IMG/VR virus record: IMGVR_UViG_3300021365_000031
Span: 1-45,865 of that record
Strand: one strand, 5' to 3'
Source of the DNA: a virus
Length of the DNA: 45,865 bases
Part shown: piece by piece, positions 1 to 8,032 of the stretch
Layout of the letters: each line of letters begins with the position of its first letter
Position numbering within the stretch: the first letter of the stretch is position 1
Program-made: the position numbers and the translations under genes
The notes under the pieces: model-generated
What the model was told of the DNA's origin: nothing
What the model saw: the letters and a program-made list of their open reading frames with translations, nothing else
The model's database searches: none

Positions 1-17
1 CTAATTTCGTGTTGCAT
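1..17 (-). CDS. 5' end of a gene leaving the window
   Basis: Only five codons are visible: an ATG at 17 preceded by AGGAG with a 5-nt gap, after an early-type promoter at 48-76. The arrangement (promoter, CAGTTAG leader, AGGAG, ATG) matches the genes at 95-400 and 39881-40219, so this is probably another small early gene. Nothing can be said about its product. Confidence 0.5.
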
Positions 18-47
18 ACTAGCTCCTATTTCCTAACTGTTATATAT

Positions 48-76
48 AGTATAACCGATATTTACAAAAAGGTCAA
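48..76 (-). promoter_or_regulatory. Early sigma70-type promoter
   Basis: On the minus strand TTGACC and TATACT are separated by 17 nt, followed by the leader CAGTTAGGAAATAGGAG. It is a variant of the module at 419-457 and 39823-39861. The palindrome over the start region is degenerate here (ACTATATATAACAGT). Confidence 0.7.
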
Positions 77-94
77 CCTCTAAATGCAACTTTT

Positions 95-400
95 TTAAGA
101 AATTTTTCCAGTAATCATGCTGTTATGGATCTTAGTGCGAGTTGCGCCAAATGGAGTTGCACCTGCGTTAACAACTTCAACAGTTTTGCGGTTCATTTTT
201 GTAATGATACCTTGCTTAACAATGCCGCCATATTCCCAAGTGATTGTGTCGCCTTTAGCCAGTCCTGAACTTGCTTGACGCCCAATAAAAGTCATCTGCT
301 GTTTCCATACATCAGCAAGTACATTGAGATCTGCTTGGGTTTTAATAGCACGAATTGTATCAATTGCGGCTTGAAGTTCTGGTGTATCTGCGTAGCGCAT
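95..400 (-). CDS. Small conserved-type early protein, unknown function
   Basis: A 101-aa protein I do not recognise with certainty. The N-terminal half looks helical. Residues 50-76 (GDTITW, then QGIITKMNRKTVEV) resemble the beta strands of a KOW/SH3-like barrel, a fold often used for nucleic-acid or ribosome/RNA-polymerase contacts; that is only an inference. The ATG has AGGAG 5 nt upstream and lies about 25 nt downstream of a strong promoter, so it is probably a single-gene early transcript. No signal peptide or membrane segment is visible. Confidence 0.75.
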   Translation of the reverse strand: MRYADTPELQAAIDTIRAIKTQADLNVLADVWKQQMTFIGRQASSGLAKGDTITWEYGGIVKQGIITKMNRKTVEVVNAGATPFGATRTKIHNSMITGKIS

Positions 401-418
401 GTCTGCTCCTTTTTTCTA

Positions 419-457
419 ACTGTACATACAGTATAACACATATAGATAAAAGGTCAA
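419..457 (-). promoter_or_regulatory. Early promoter with palindromic operator-like site
   Basis: Minus strand: TTGACC, 16 nt, TATACT. The perfect inverted repeat ACTGTA-TG-TACAGT (419-432) overlaps the last bases of the -10 box and the expected start. The downstream leader reads CAGTTAG, then AAAAAAGGAG before the ATG of the gene at 95-400. The same layout recurs at 39823-39861. Confidence 0.8.
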
Positions 458-479
458 CCTTTTTTTACAGTTTGGCCAC

Positions 480-506
480 AAAAAAAGCACAGATAAACTG
501 TGCTTT
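480..506 (-). terminator. Rho-independent terminator
   Basis: Reading the minus strand, AAGCACAG-TTTAT-CTGTGCTT forms an 8-bp stem with a 5-nt loop (arms 486-493 and 499-506), followed by a run of eight T. It closes the 527-1000 gene. The tail continues as GTGGCCAAA, shared with the terminator at 30222-30251. Confidence 0.85.
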
Positions 507-526
507 TAGAGATATCCTAGCGAATA

Positions 527-1000
527 TTATTCAGTATACTGTTGTCCTTCAACTGTAACAACGCAAGTAAGTGTCTCGCCTGCTGCAAGAGTCCATGCCC
601 AGCCTGCCCAGTCAGGATCAGCTTCCGTGCCGCCTGGTAATACATCATTGCCTGTTGGCCATTCTGGTGCTACACCATCAATTAGAATGTTTTTACGCTC
701 GTCAACGGTATCGTAGCTGTCATCGCCGTTTTGATCAACCACTGTGATTGAACCAATGTTCACACTTCCGCTAACAACTGAAATACTGATACTGTGATCT
801 TCAGTTGGAAGCGCACCGCCTTGTGTTTGAACCTCAACGTCCACTGTCCAAGTATCCAATGTTCCACTGTTTTCGCCGTTGCCGCTGGTTACTGCTTTTG
901 ATAATGGGCCACTAAATTTTGATACACCATCACATAATAGTGTAAGATTGCTGTCCGCAATTAGGTTTTCGCCCTGTAGGGTAAGAGTTTTTGTTGCCAT
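527..1000 (-). CDS. Beta-rich probable virion protein, unknown
   Basis: A 157-aa protein rich in Thr, Ser, Gly and Val with alternating beta-strand patterns, no cysteine cluster, no signal peptide and no membrane segment. It begins MATKTLTLQGENL, a style common in phage decoration or fibre-associated proteins. An AAGGAAA-type ribosome site precedes the ATG. It is transcribed from a late-type promoter at 1128-1136 through a leader of about 120 nt and ends at a strong terminator, so it is a monocistronic late gene. High expression and a structural role are inferred from this; the specific function is unknown. Confidence 0.75.
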   Translation of the reverse strand: MATKTLTLQGENLIADSNLTLLCDGVSKFSGPLSKAVTSGNGENSGTLDTWTVDVEVQTQGGALPTEDHSISISVVSGSVNIGSITVVDQNGDDSYDTVDERKNILIDGVAPEWPTGNDVLPGGTEADPDWAGWAWTLAAGETLTCVVTVEGQQYTE

Positions 1001-1035
1001 AAAATTATTTCCTTTATGTCTTTTTGTTTTTAGTA

Positions 1036-1136
1036 CCGCAGTATTAGGCTAGCCGCTGATTGCGTAGCGCACACCCGGAAATAATTAACGTAGTGTGTAA
1101 CTGCGGCCACACAATACTATTATAAATGTATTTATC
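1036..1136 (-). promoter_or_regulatory. Late promoter and structured leader
   Basis: GATAAATAC (minus strand, 1128-1136) matches the T4-type late -10 box and overlaps the stop codon of the upstream glycosyltransferase. The leader of about 120 nt contains a long-range perfect inverted repeat CCGCAGT/ACTGCGG (1036-1042 with 1100-1106), an alternative pairing AGTATT/AATACT (1040-1045 with 1113-1118), and a small inner TGCG-CTA-CGCA hairpin. Confidence 0.6.
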
Positions 1137-1887
1137 GCCAGTGTTGGGATATTATAGTATCTTCAACGTCTAGTGGCTTGGGATTGCCATGAAATATCAG
1201 TATGCTTGCATCACTGGGTAGCACCGAAGGGCCTCCAGGGTCTAAATGCTTTCTATAGCGAAAATCGTACCCACCTTCAGCAACTTCCCAGCGGTAGCTC
1301 AATATTTGATCTGTGCTATAATAAGCAACATCATCTTTAATCTTACTATAGATATAATCTTGATCACCATGCCAGGGACAACGTGGATTGTTTACTATTT
1401 GTTTTAAATCAAATTCGCGGTAAACATATTGATATTTCATAGGATCAAACCACATCACACTGCTATTGATACACCAACGTGAGCTCTTCATAAGGTATTT
1501 GAAATCTCGTGCAGCCCAAAATCTAACATCAGGTTGTTGCCACAACCAGTCTATGTTGCTTACAATTACAGTATCAAGATCAAAGTAAAGCATCTTGGTA
1601 TATCCTGTATCCCAATGCTGAGGATTAAACAGTTGTACTTTATACCACCATGAACGTTTTGGACCGCGAACACCGTCCCACTCTTCAAGGTCATGACGGA
1701 TATAAGGATTTGGCACATGACGAGTGCTTTCTGTAAACACATGCATTCGAACAGTGGGTGTAAGGTTACGACACAAACTGCGATACAGTCTGTCAACGTA
1801 TGTCCAATCATAGAGTGTGTCGTGAATCAAACACGCACAGTCAATAACGTCATCTACTCCAGTGAGTCGCTTAATCTTTTTAGCCAT
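1132..1887 (-). CDS. Glycosyltransferase, GT8-like fold with DxD
   Basis: About 251 aa from the ATG at 1887, which has AGGG about 5 nt upstream; an in-frame start at 1944 would overlap the preceding gene more deeply. The motif MLYFDLDTVIV gives an Asp-x-Asp (about residues 103-105) typical of metal- and nucleotide-sugar-binding in GT-A glycosyltransferases. Later residues (WCINSSVMWFDP, HGDQDYIY) fit the acceptor side of GT8-like enzymes. It overlaps the gene at 1854-2720 by 34 nt. Probable role: transfer of a sugar to a surface or virion glycan; donor and acceptor are unknown. Confidence 0.8.
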   Translation of the reverse strand: MAKKIKRLTGVDDVIDCACLIHDTLYDWTYVDRLYRSLCRNLTPTVRMHVFTESTRHVPNPYIRHDLEEWDGVRGPKRSWWYKVQLFNPQHWDTGYTKMLYFDLDTVIVSNIDWLWQQPDVRFWAARDFKYLMKSSRWCINSSVMWFDPMKYQYVYREFDLKQIVNNPRCPWHGDQDYIYSKIKDDVAYYSTDQILSYRWEVAEGGYDFRYRKHLDPGGPSVLPSDASILIFHGNPKPLDVEDTIISQHWR

Positions 1888-2720
1888 AGGCCCTGTTCTA
1901 TTTCTTCCACAGTGTATTCTGTGTGGCATATTTCCACAAACCACTGTTCTCTATCTTGAAGTGGAGGATTTTCAATGTATTCTAATCGTGTGCCAACAGG
2001 ATATGCAAGGCTAGTCCTGTCCACTAACACACTTGCACCGTCAATGGCTGCTTTGATGCCCGGTCCGCTGCAATGATTAATCACAGCATGATATTCATAG
2101 TCAATGTCATATTGATCATATGTGTCATTGATCCTCATTGGTTCTTCCAAACTGCAATTGTCTAGATTTGCCATACCAAATTTATGTCTAGGAATGAACA
2201 CTGGACTGCGTGGATGTGGTCGAATAACAATGTGTCGGTCTGTGTACTGTCTGATTTTGTTCACAGTGTGTTTGACCCATTCAACTGGTTCTGGCATATT
2301 ATGCCACTGTAGACTTTTTCTGTGTTGCATTGCTAACAGTATGTCTTCGCGTTTGCTGTGCATATCATGCAATTGCAAATCAAGATGTGCAGGCCTATCC
2401 CAGTCTAAATTTTGTTGATGTCCGTAGTATCCGTCACTGTTGATATTGTTAACAGATATTTTCCAAGTGATTTCGCGTTTGAGTGTGCCAACATCAATCA
2501 CAATAACTGGTTTGCCCTGACTGCGATAGTGTTCGTACACTGCTTTGTTGGCTTGCATACGACCATTCCATAGCACACTCCAAATAACTACAGCATCACA
2601 TTCCATACTGTTTTCCACTGGAGTAACACCAACAACTCTAAGGCTGTGTAGAAATGCTTGTAAAACTGCAGGGCTGTTCTTAGCACACTGCTCTGGATAA
2701 TATGCACAGTTAATGATCAC
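1854..2720 (-). CDS. Capsule-type glycosyltransferase-like protein
   Basis: A 288-aa protein starting at GTG. Residues near the middle read IVIRPHPRSPVF, followed by a C-terminal HCSGPGIKAAIDGASVLVD segment. This resembles the nucleotide-sugar-binding half of KpsC/KpsS-type polysaccharide transferases, where a conserved HP motif is followed by a Gly/Ser-rich loop. It is related in layout to the gene at 4534-5490 and to the C-terminal half of the 564-aa protein at 5487-7181. It diverges from the gene at 2737 with almost no spacer. Function as a GT-B enzyme is inferred; substrate unknown. Confidence 0.7.
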   Translation of the reverse strand: MIINCAYYPEQCAKNSPAVLQAFLHSLRVVGVTPVENSMECDAVVIWSVLWNGRMQANKAVYEHYRSQGKPVIVIDVGTLKREITWKISVNNINSDGYYGHQQNLDWDRPAHLDLQLHDMHSKREDILLAMQHRKSLQWHNMPEPVEWVKHTVNKIRQYTDRHIVIRPHPRSPVFIPRHKFGMANLDNCSLEEPMRINDTYDQYDIDYEYHAVINHCSGPGIKAAIDGASVLVDRTSLAYPVGTRLEYIENPPLQDREQWFVEICHTEYTVEEIEQGLWLKRLSDSLE

Positions 2721-2723
2721 GGC

Positions 2724-2731
2724 TATAAATA
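2724..2731 (+). promoter_or_regulatory. Late promoter predicting a leaderless mRNA
   Basis: TATAAATA lies exactly 5 nt before the ATG at 2737 and no Shine-Dalgarno sequence is present. In T4 late promoters the start is about 6 nt after this box, which would be the A of the ATG. Confidence 0.65.
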
Positions 2732-2736
2732 CTCGT

Positions 2737-3567
2737 ATGAAACGTTATACTGTAGTTACCACATTCCATCAGGAAGGCTTGAAAATGTATGGCCAGCGGA
2801 TGATCAACACATTTGAACAGCATTGGCCAGAAGAAGTTGACTTGATTGTCTATACTGAAAATTGTACACCAGTTGTTACCAAACCCAATGTTCGTTGCAT
2901 TGACTTAATGAAAGCCAGTAAGCAGTGCAGGAGATTTGTAAAGCGCCACAGGGACAATCCAGAAGCGCATGGTCACAGAGGCCCACACAACGAACGCAGT
3001 TGGCGTCCCAAAAAAGAATTTAAATGGGATGCTGTGAGATTTTGTTACAAGGTTTTTGCAGTGCATCATGCAGTAAGTACCATCGATAGCGATTGGATTA
3101 TTTGGCTTGATGCTGACAGTCATACACACAGCCCAGTTAACATGAAGTTCTTAGACTCAGTCTCGCCAGATCAGTACATTGCAACACATCTTGGGCGCGG
3201 AGAAAGATATCATTCAGAATGTGGCTGGGTAGGCTACAACATGAAACATCCGGAAGGTATCAATTTTGTAAACGACTTTGCTGGTATGTACATCAATGAT
3301 ACCATGTTTGAATACGGAGAGTGGCACGACAGTTTCTTATTTGACGTTCAACGCAGACTCTATCGAGATAACAAAAATGTAGAATTTTACAATCTTAACC
3401 CCCATCCTGACACCAAAGGTCTTGCAGGACATCCATTTATCAACAGTGAACTAGGTCTATTCATTGACCATATGAAAGGCAACAGAAAAAATCGTGGACA
3501 TTCAAATGCTAGAGAAGTTCAACTTCATACTGATCATCCTTATTGGCGTAACATTGGCAGGATGTAG
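2737..3567 (+). CDS. Glycosyltransferase-like protein with DAD motif
   Basis: About 276 aa from the ATG at 2737; the in-frame ATG at 2713 overlaps the divergent gene and lies upstream of the promoter, so I prefer 2737. WIIWLDADSHTH (Asp125 and Asp127) is the DxD-type metal site of a GT-A glycosyltransferase. The segments GRGERYHSECGWVGYN and GEWHDSFLF are similar to acceptor-binding regions in phage glycosyltransferases. It is the first gene of a three-gene plus-strand unit with the lipoprotein and the FkbM methyltransferase. Substrate unknown. Confidence 0.8.
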   Translation: MKRYTVVTTFHQEGLKMYGQRMINTFEQHWPEEVDLIVYTENCTPVVTKPNVRCIDLMKASKQCRRFVKRHRDNPEAHGHRGPHNERSWRPKKEFKWDAVRFCYKVFAVHHAVSTIDSDWIIWLDADSHTHSPVNMKFLDSVSPDQYIATHLGRGERYHSECGWVGYNMKHPEGINFVNDFAGMYINDTMFEYGEWHDSFLFDVQRRLYRDNKNVEFYNLNPHPDTKGLAGHPFINSELGLFIDHMKGNRKNRGHSNAREVQLHTDHPYWRNIGRM

Positions 3568-3895
3568 TACACATGCCAGTAACTGGAAAGAGTGGAATAC
3601 AGAAAAACGCACTGTGTTTGTTGCTAGCAATGTTGCCCTTGCAGCTGACTGGAGTACTACAATAAACATAACTAAACGCTATGACGAAAACTACCATGAG
3701 ACAAACCCTATACTTGGGCGTCATCCCAGTAGAGGCGATGTCAACAAGTACTTTGTTGCCAGGACAATGCTAAACTACCAAATGGCACGATACCTACCAG
3801 ATCCTTGGGATAAATGGAGTTTGTCCTTTACCACTGTTGTACACAGCAAAGCAGCCAGTGACAATATAGGCCTTGGATTGGAGTTTGATTTTTGA
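3506..3895 (+). CDS. Predicted lipoprotein with EtNPILG-type motif
   Basis: A 129-aa protein beginning MLEKFNF and continuing with a hydrophobic stretch to the lipobox LAGC (Cys20), so export and lipid anchoring at Cys20 are predicted. The mature part contains DWSTT and HETNPILGRHPSR, a pattern seen in small membrane-associated bacterial proteins of unknown function, and ends in a beta-strand-like GLGLEFDF. It overlaps the upstream glycosyltransferase by about 60 nt and touches the FkbM gene (TGATG). A role in altering the host envelope or blocking superinfection is speculation based on location. Confidence 0.75.
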   Translation: MLEKFNFILIILIGVTLAGCSTHASNWKEWNTEKRTVFVASNVALAADWSTTINITKRYDENYHETNPILGRHPSRGDVNKYFVARTMLNYQMARYLPDPWDKWSLSFTTVVHSKAASDNIGLGLEFDF

Positions 3896-4545
3896 TGTAT
3901 GAAAAACATGGTTGGTGGTTTCCTGATCAGGATACACACTTTGCAGCAATGCTGACAAAAAATATTGAAAAAGGTGGCGGTCCTGTGTATCAGGAGCCAG
4001 TGCGTACAAAAAGTTTGCAATTTGTAAAACAAAAAGGTGTTGCATTAGATATTGGTGCAAACATTGGATTGTGGAGCAAGGATCTTGCAGATCAATTTGA
4101 ACAGGTCATTGCGTTTGAACCTGTAGCCGACTTTCGCAACTGCTTGATTAAAAATGTTAATGCTAGTAATATTGACATACGTCCGTATGCACTAGGATCC
4201 ACCGACACAACCATTGATATGATTGTTACCGAAGGTAATACTGGACACAGTCACGTTGACAACAGCACCATTGGCACAGGCAACATTGAAATGTGGTGTT
4301 TAGACAGTTTGGAATTTGAGTGTATTGACTACATCAAGATTGACTGTGAAGGCTATGAATTGTCAATACTAGAAGGTGCCCAGGAAACTATCAAGCATCA
4401 CAAACCTGTAATTGTAGTTGAACAAAAATTGCACAAAGACACAGGTATTACCAAAGCTACGCAATATGGTTGCGTTGATTTGTTAAAAAGTTGGGGTGCC
4501 AGTGAACTTGCGCAAGTGCGCGATGATTGTATACTAGGTTGGTAG
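3895..4545 (+). CDS. FkbM-family SAM-dependent methyltransferase
   Basis: A 216-aa protein starting at the ATG within TGATG. VALDIGANIGLWS (about 49-61) is the SAM-binding motif I, VIAFEPVADF is motif II, and YIKIDCEGYEL followed by ILEGAQ is the signature of the FkbM family, which O-methylates sugars and polyketide-linked sugars. Length is normal for the family. As the last gene of the plus-strand glycan unit it probably methylates a sugar hydroxyl made by the neighbouring transferases. It runs convergently into the gene at 4534 with a 12-nt overlap. Confidence 0.88.
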   Translation: MYEKHGWWFPDQDTHFAAMLTKNIEKGGGPVYQEPVRTKSLQFVKQKGVALDIGANIGLWSKDLADQFEQVIAFEPVADFRNCLIKNVNASNIDIRPYALGSTDTTIDMIVTEGNTGHSHVDNSTIGTGNIEMWCLDSLEFECIDYIKIDCEGYELSILEGAQETIKHHKPVIVVEQKLHKDTGITKATQYGCVDLLKSWGASELAQVRDDCILGW

Positions 4546-5490
4546 ATACTGTGCAAAGTGGCGATATATATCACCATTTTGACTTTGCTCTACTGTCCAA
4601 TGCGCTTGTGCTAAATCATTGAACCATTGCGTTCTGTCAGGCATAATAGGATCCAGTATATTTTTTATATTGCGATTTGCTACATCCCAGGATACAGCAC
4701 TTTCCTCACTTACAAAAGTAGGTATGCCTTCAAGTACACTTAACACACTGCTTGAACTGTTATAGTATATTGCACATCTGGCAGTACTCACACTTTCATG
4801 CAGGCTGGTGTTAATGCTGTCAACCAAGGTAACATTTGGCATACTGTTTACCCAACTCCAGTCATGTTTTGTCTTGGTTCTGTCGCGATTGAGGTCGCCG
4901 GGGTGCGCTCTAATTTTTATTGGCTCGTCAGTTAATGCTCTAATCTTTTTAATTGCTTTCTTTAACCACCGCTCTTGGTCAAATCCTTTTGCATTCCATC
5001 CGTTGTCACGCTGTAAACATATCAATAGTTCATCGCCTTGATTACGCCATGGTTTTTCTTGCAAGTTTAAACTGGACTTTATCATGTTCCAGTGTGTAGT
5101 ATCACTATCGTGATTGGCATACTCGCCAGTATTCCAGAACACACTGTCTAAACTGTAGCGTAGCCACATGTTTTCATGTTGATGATGAAACTTAAAGCAA
5201 CTGCCGTCAATGCTCATTACTCTGCCACCAATTGCACGTTGATGATTGATTATAGCTTCACGGAAGTGAATGTGAGGGCCGCTATAATTCATGCCTACCC
5301 ATCCTAGTATAACTGCTAGTTTTGTATTACGAACCTGTCTGTTGCGAATATCATCATCTATTAACACACGAGCACCGGCTTTGATAGCACCTTGGCCAAA
5401 TGCTCGCATGATCTGGATTTTGATGTTGTGATTTTGTATCTTGGGCAGAGTAGCCAAGTACACAACAACATCGTAATCCCAATGAGTCAC
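4534..5490 (-). CDS. Capsule-type glycosyltransferase-like protein
   Basis: A 318-aa protein starting at a GTG that overlaps the upstream stop (GTGA). The centre reads IKIRAHPGDLNRD and the C-terminal part has YYNSSSSVLSVLEGIPTFV, the order expected for the donor-binding domain of KpsC/KpsS-like GT-B transferases (HP motif, then Ser-rich loop before a Glu-Gly). It resembles the C-terminal half of the adjacent 564-aa protein and the gene at 1854-2720, suggesting duplication. Last gene of a nine-gene minus-strand run; substrate unknown. Confidence 0.7.
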   Translation of the reverse strand: MTHWDYDVVVYLATLPKIQNHNIKIQIMRAFGQGAIKAGARVLIDDDIRNRQVRNTKLAVILGWVGMNYSGPHIHFREAIINHQRAIGGRVMSIDGSCFKFHHQHENMWLRYSLDSVFWNTGEYANHDSDTTHWNMIKSSLNLQEKPWRNQGDELLICLQRDNGWNAKGFDQERWLKKAIKKIRALTDEPIKIRAHPGDLNRDRTKTKHDWSWVNSMPNVTLVDSINTSLHESVSTARCAIYYNSSSSVLSVLEGIPTFVSEESAVSWDVANRNIKNILDPIMPDRTQWFNDLAQAHWTVEQSQNGDIYRHFAQYLPT

Positions 5491-7181
5491 TGTGCATACA
5501 CCTTCTGAAGAATTTTCCAGGCAGTGCCATCTTGCATTTCGTTAGTGGTAAATTGAGCGTATGCTAAATTCATACACAGCACTCTCACTTCATCAGGTGA
5601 TGGCATATATGGTTTTTCAATCTTGACAAGATCCTTATTTGCCAATGGTGTTGCTGCATTAGGACCCATTGTAAACACAGGCTTGCCAAATATCAAACTT
5701 TCAACTGCTGCAATACTGTTGTAGGTTACCATGCAATGCACATCGTTAGCAAGAGCCATTTCCATAGTGTCAACATTGACTCTGGTGTGACGATTTTGTT
5801 TTTCGCGCACCACAATTGGTCTGTCTGTGTGTTTTTTAATTTCTTCCTGTGTGTTGTGCAACCATTCTTGCAAGTTAACTCCCCAGTAAGACAGTGCCTT
5901 TTGGCTAGGAGGACATAGTAAAATATTTCTTCCGGTCCGATGTTTGCGTATTACTGTTTCAGTTTTATGAAATCTATCGTCAGATATCCTTTGATTAAGA
6001 GGGAGGCTAAATTGCAATGCATTTTTGGTAATTCTATGATATAGTTTGTGCTTGCCGTTACCAAAATAACCTGTGTCAATATAGTAAAAATCTCTCTTTG
6101 ATTCTAGACAACGCCACATCACTTTCTTTTTGGCAATGCCCCTTACCACTGCTGGAACATTCAGAGGAACTTGGTCAAGCTCTTTGCTGTTAGCAAATAC
6201 TCCTCTACTACCAAGTAGAAAACTTTCTAATATCACATCCAATTTTAACTCCTCCCGTGTTTTTTCTGGAAATTCAGGGCTAGGTGGTTCGCCTGCATCA
6301 ATGATGCCAAGTACACCCGATTCGTTGTATGATTTAGATAAACGCTCAACTGCGCCTGGTACGTCAAGGTCGTAGAAAATATTATGCGGATCATAGTATG
6401 CACGGATCAATTCTTGGATGCCAGCTTTTAGATCTTCTGGCAGTGTTAAGTCGCGCACATTATGTGTAGGATTGTGCTTGCTTTCTAGATATCCTTGGAG
6501 ATACATGTTCCAGGTTGCTGCATACCCACAATCTTTACAATTGTCAAACCAAGGGCCGCCTTCAGTGTAGTGCAACAAGTTCGGTTCACCGTCTCTGCCT
6601 TCTACATACCAGTCAACAAGCCAATTCCACTGTGGACCAAGCAAGCCAATGTCTTTGTCCTTGAGCCAACTGAATCGATGTAGATAAGCACCAGTAACTT
6701 CAGGATCGTTTACCAAGTCAAGTGTCACTTTCTTATTGGCTTTGTGGGCACAATTCCACACAACCATTGAGCTCCAATTCTTTCTGGGATATGCCAGTTG
6801 CTGTTGCCCATCCATCTTTATGCCAGGTGGCGGTGTGTAGTCATGTTGTACACAGGTTACAGCTTTTGCAGGATCAACTTCATCCAGCAGCTCAGCAATG
6901 TCATTTAGAAATATCATGTCACTGTCCATAAAGATAGCAGTGCCTTCAAAGTTGTTTAGCTCTGGTACTAAAAAGCGTGTGAACGTAAACTCTGTGCTAG
7001 CCAGTGCATCAATATCGCGACTGTAAAGCCCACGCATACGCAAGTCATCTTGCTTTAACATAACTATATCAACAGGAATACTTGCATGTTTAAGTATACT
7101 GTAACGGCACACATCTGCGGCAATAGGCTCACGACTATCCCAACCAATATAAACTGTTACTCGATCTTGTTTTAATCCCAT
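5487..7181 (-). CDS. Two-domain glycosyltransferase fusion
   Basis: A 564-aa protein that looks like two enzymes joined. Residues 1-235 form a GT8-like domain with YIGWDSREP near the start and FMDSDMIFLND (Asp86 and Asp88) as the metal site. About 235-320 is a linker. About 320-560 resembles a capsule-type transferase, with TDRPIVVREKQNRH in place of the HP motif and a VTYNSIAAVESLIFGKPVF loop. The HP motif seen in the two relatives is altered here, so donor binding may differ. It overlaps the upstream gene by 10 nt. A bifunctional transferase is inferred. Confidence 0.75.
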   Translation of the reverse strand: MGLKQDRVTVYIGWDSREPIAADVCRYSILKHASIPVDIVMLKQDDLRMRGLYSRDIDALASTEFTFTRFLVPELNNFEGTAIFMDSDMIFLNDIAELLDEVDPAKAVTCVQHDYTPPPGIKMDGQQQLAYPRKNWSSMVVWNCAHKANKKVTLDLVNDPEVTGAYLHRFSWLKDKDIGLLGPQWNWLVDWYVEGRDGEPNLLHYTEGGPWFDNCKDCGYAATWNMYLQGYLESKHNPTHNVRDLTLPEDLKAGIQELIRAYYDPHNIFYDLDVPGAVERLSKSYNESGVLGIIDAGEPPSPEFPEKTREELKLDVILESFLLGSRGVFANSKELDQVPLNVPAVVRGIAKKKVMWRCLESKRDFYYIDTGYFGNGKHKLYHRITKNALQFSLPLNQRISDDRFHKTETVIRKHRTGRNILLCPPSQKALSYWGVNLQEWLHNTQEEIKKHTDRPIVVREKQNRHTRVNVDTMEMALANDVHCMVTYNSIAAVESLIFGKPVFTMGPNAATPLANKDLVKIEKPYMPSPDEVRVLCMNLAYAQFTTNEMQDGTAWKILQKVYAQ

Positions 7182-8032
7182 CTTTCAATGTCACTTTCTG
7201 ATAGTAATTTACTAGGACCTTTCCACACTTCAACAATGTGTGCAGGCTCGTCGCTGTCATTGACACCCTGGTGCCAAATTCCCTTGGGAATGTCTACAGG
7301 ATTGGGCGGTGTTAGTGTTTGTCTTTTTGCGCCGTCATATGGTTCTGTAGCGTTTCTGCTTGTAAGCACATGTGCAACACCACTTACTAAATTCCAAGTT
7401 TCACTACGGTATTTGTGCCGTTGCATGCTCAACTTGCTGTGCGGAGCAATAACCAATTCCTTAACTTGAAAGCCATCACCATGGTACAGTTCTCTATAGT
7501 GTCCCCATTCGCGTTCTACTTTGGGTGCTTCCCATTCTTTGAGAATCCAACTGCTACTGTTCTTTTTGTTTTCGCCTCCAACACCAAACACAAACTTCAG
7601 TCTTGGATCTTGAATATCCATTTCAGGAATATTGTTATCGGTTCTATCTCCACCGTTGGCAAATACCACTTTGGCTGTTGGATAGTTGTCCAATGTTGAT
7701 TGTATAAACTTTTTTGCACTACCGTCAGCATCAAATTCGTCATCAAAGCCCACAACACCGCCTACCATGCCTAAATGACTGATAATATTAGCACGTTCAC
7801 TGATAGGCATAAAGCTACGACCTTTTTTGCGTTTAAGCCAACTATCTGAATTGACACCTACTAGCAGTATGTTGCCGTAACTTGCAGCGGCGTTGAAGTA
7901 TTCAATGTGTCCACTGTGTAGTGGATCAAATCCTCCAGTAACCAATACAATTGTGTAATCAATGTCTTTAAACTTAACTCCGGGAATAAAGTCCCCAGGT
8001 TCAGTAGCAGGAGTTCTTCTGTTATCAACCAT
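7172..8032 (-). CDS. HldE/TagD-type nucleotidyltransferase fused to cupin
   Basis: A 286-aa fusion. Residues 28-160 form a cytidylyltransferase-fold domain: GGFDPLHSGH (33-42) carries the HxGH signature and PISERANII fits the C-terminal helix. In bacteria this family activates heptose-1-phosphate, glycerol-3-phosphate or similar phosphates. Residues 175-275 form a cupin like the mannose-6-phosphate isomerase domain at the C terminus of ManC: SMQRHKYRSETWNLVSG holds a likely metal ligand His206 and GIWHQG a second one. The fusion suggests isomerisation and NDP activation of one sugar phosphate. Substrate unknown. Confidence 0.85.
   Translation of the reverse strand: MVDNRRTPATEPGDFIPGVKFKDIDYTIVLVTGGFDPLHSGHIEYFNAAASYGNILLVGVNSDSWLKRKKGRSFMPISERANIISHLGMVGGVVGFDDEFDADGSAKKFIQSTLDNYPTAKVVFANGGDRTDNNIPEMDIQDPRLKFVFGVGGENKKNSSSWILKEWEAPKVEREWGHYRELYHGDGFQVKELVIAPHSKLSMQRHKYRSETWNLVSGVAHVLTSRNATEPYDGAKRQTLTPPNPVDIPKGIWHQGVNDSDEPAHIVEVWKGPSKLLSESDIERWD

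Noticed and set aside
419-432. Palindrome as a LexA box
   Set aside because: The repeat is CTGT-N4-ACAG; gammaproteobacterial LexA boxes are CTGT-N8-ACAG, so the spacing does not fit.
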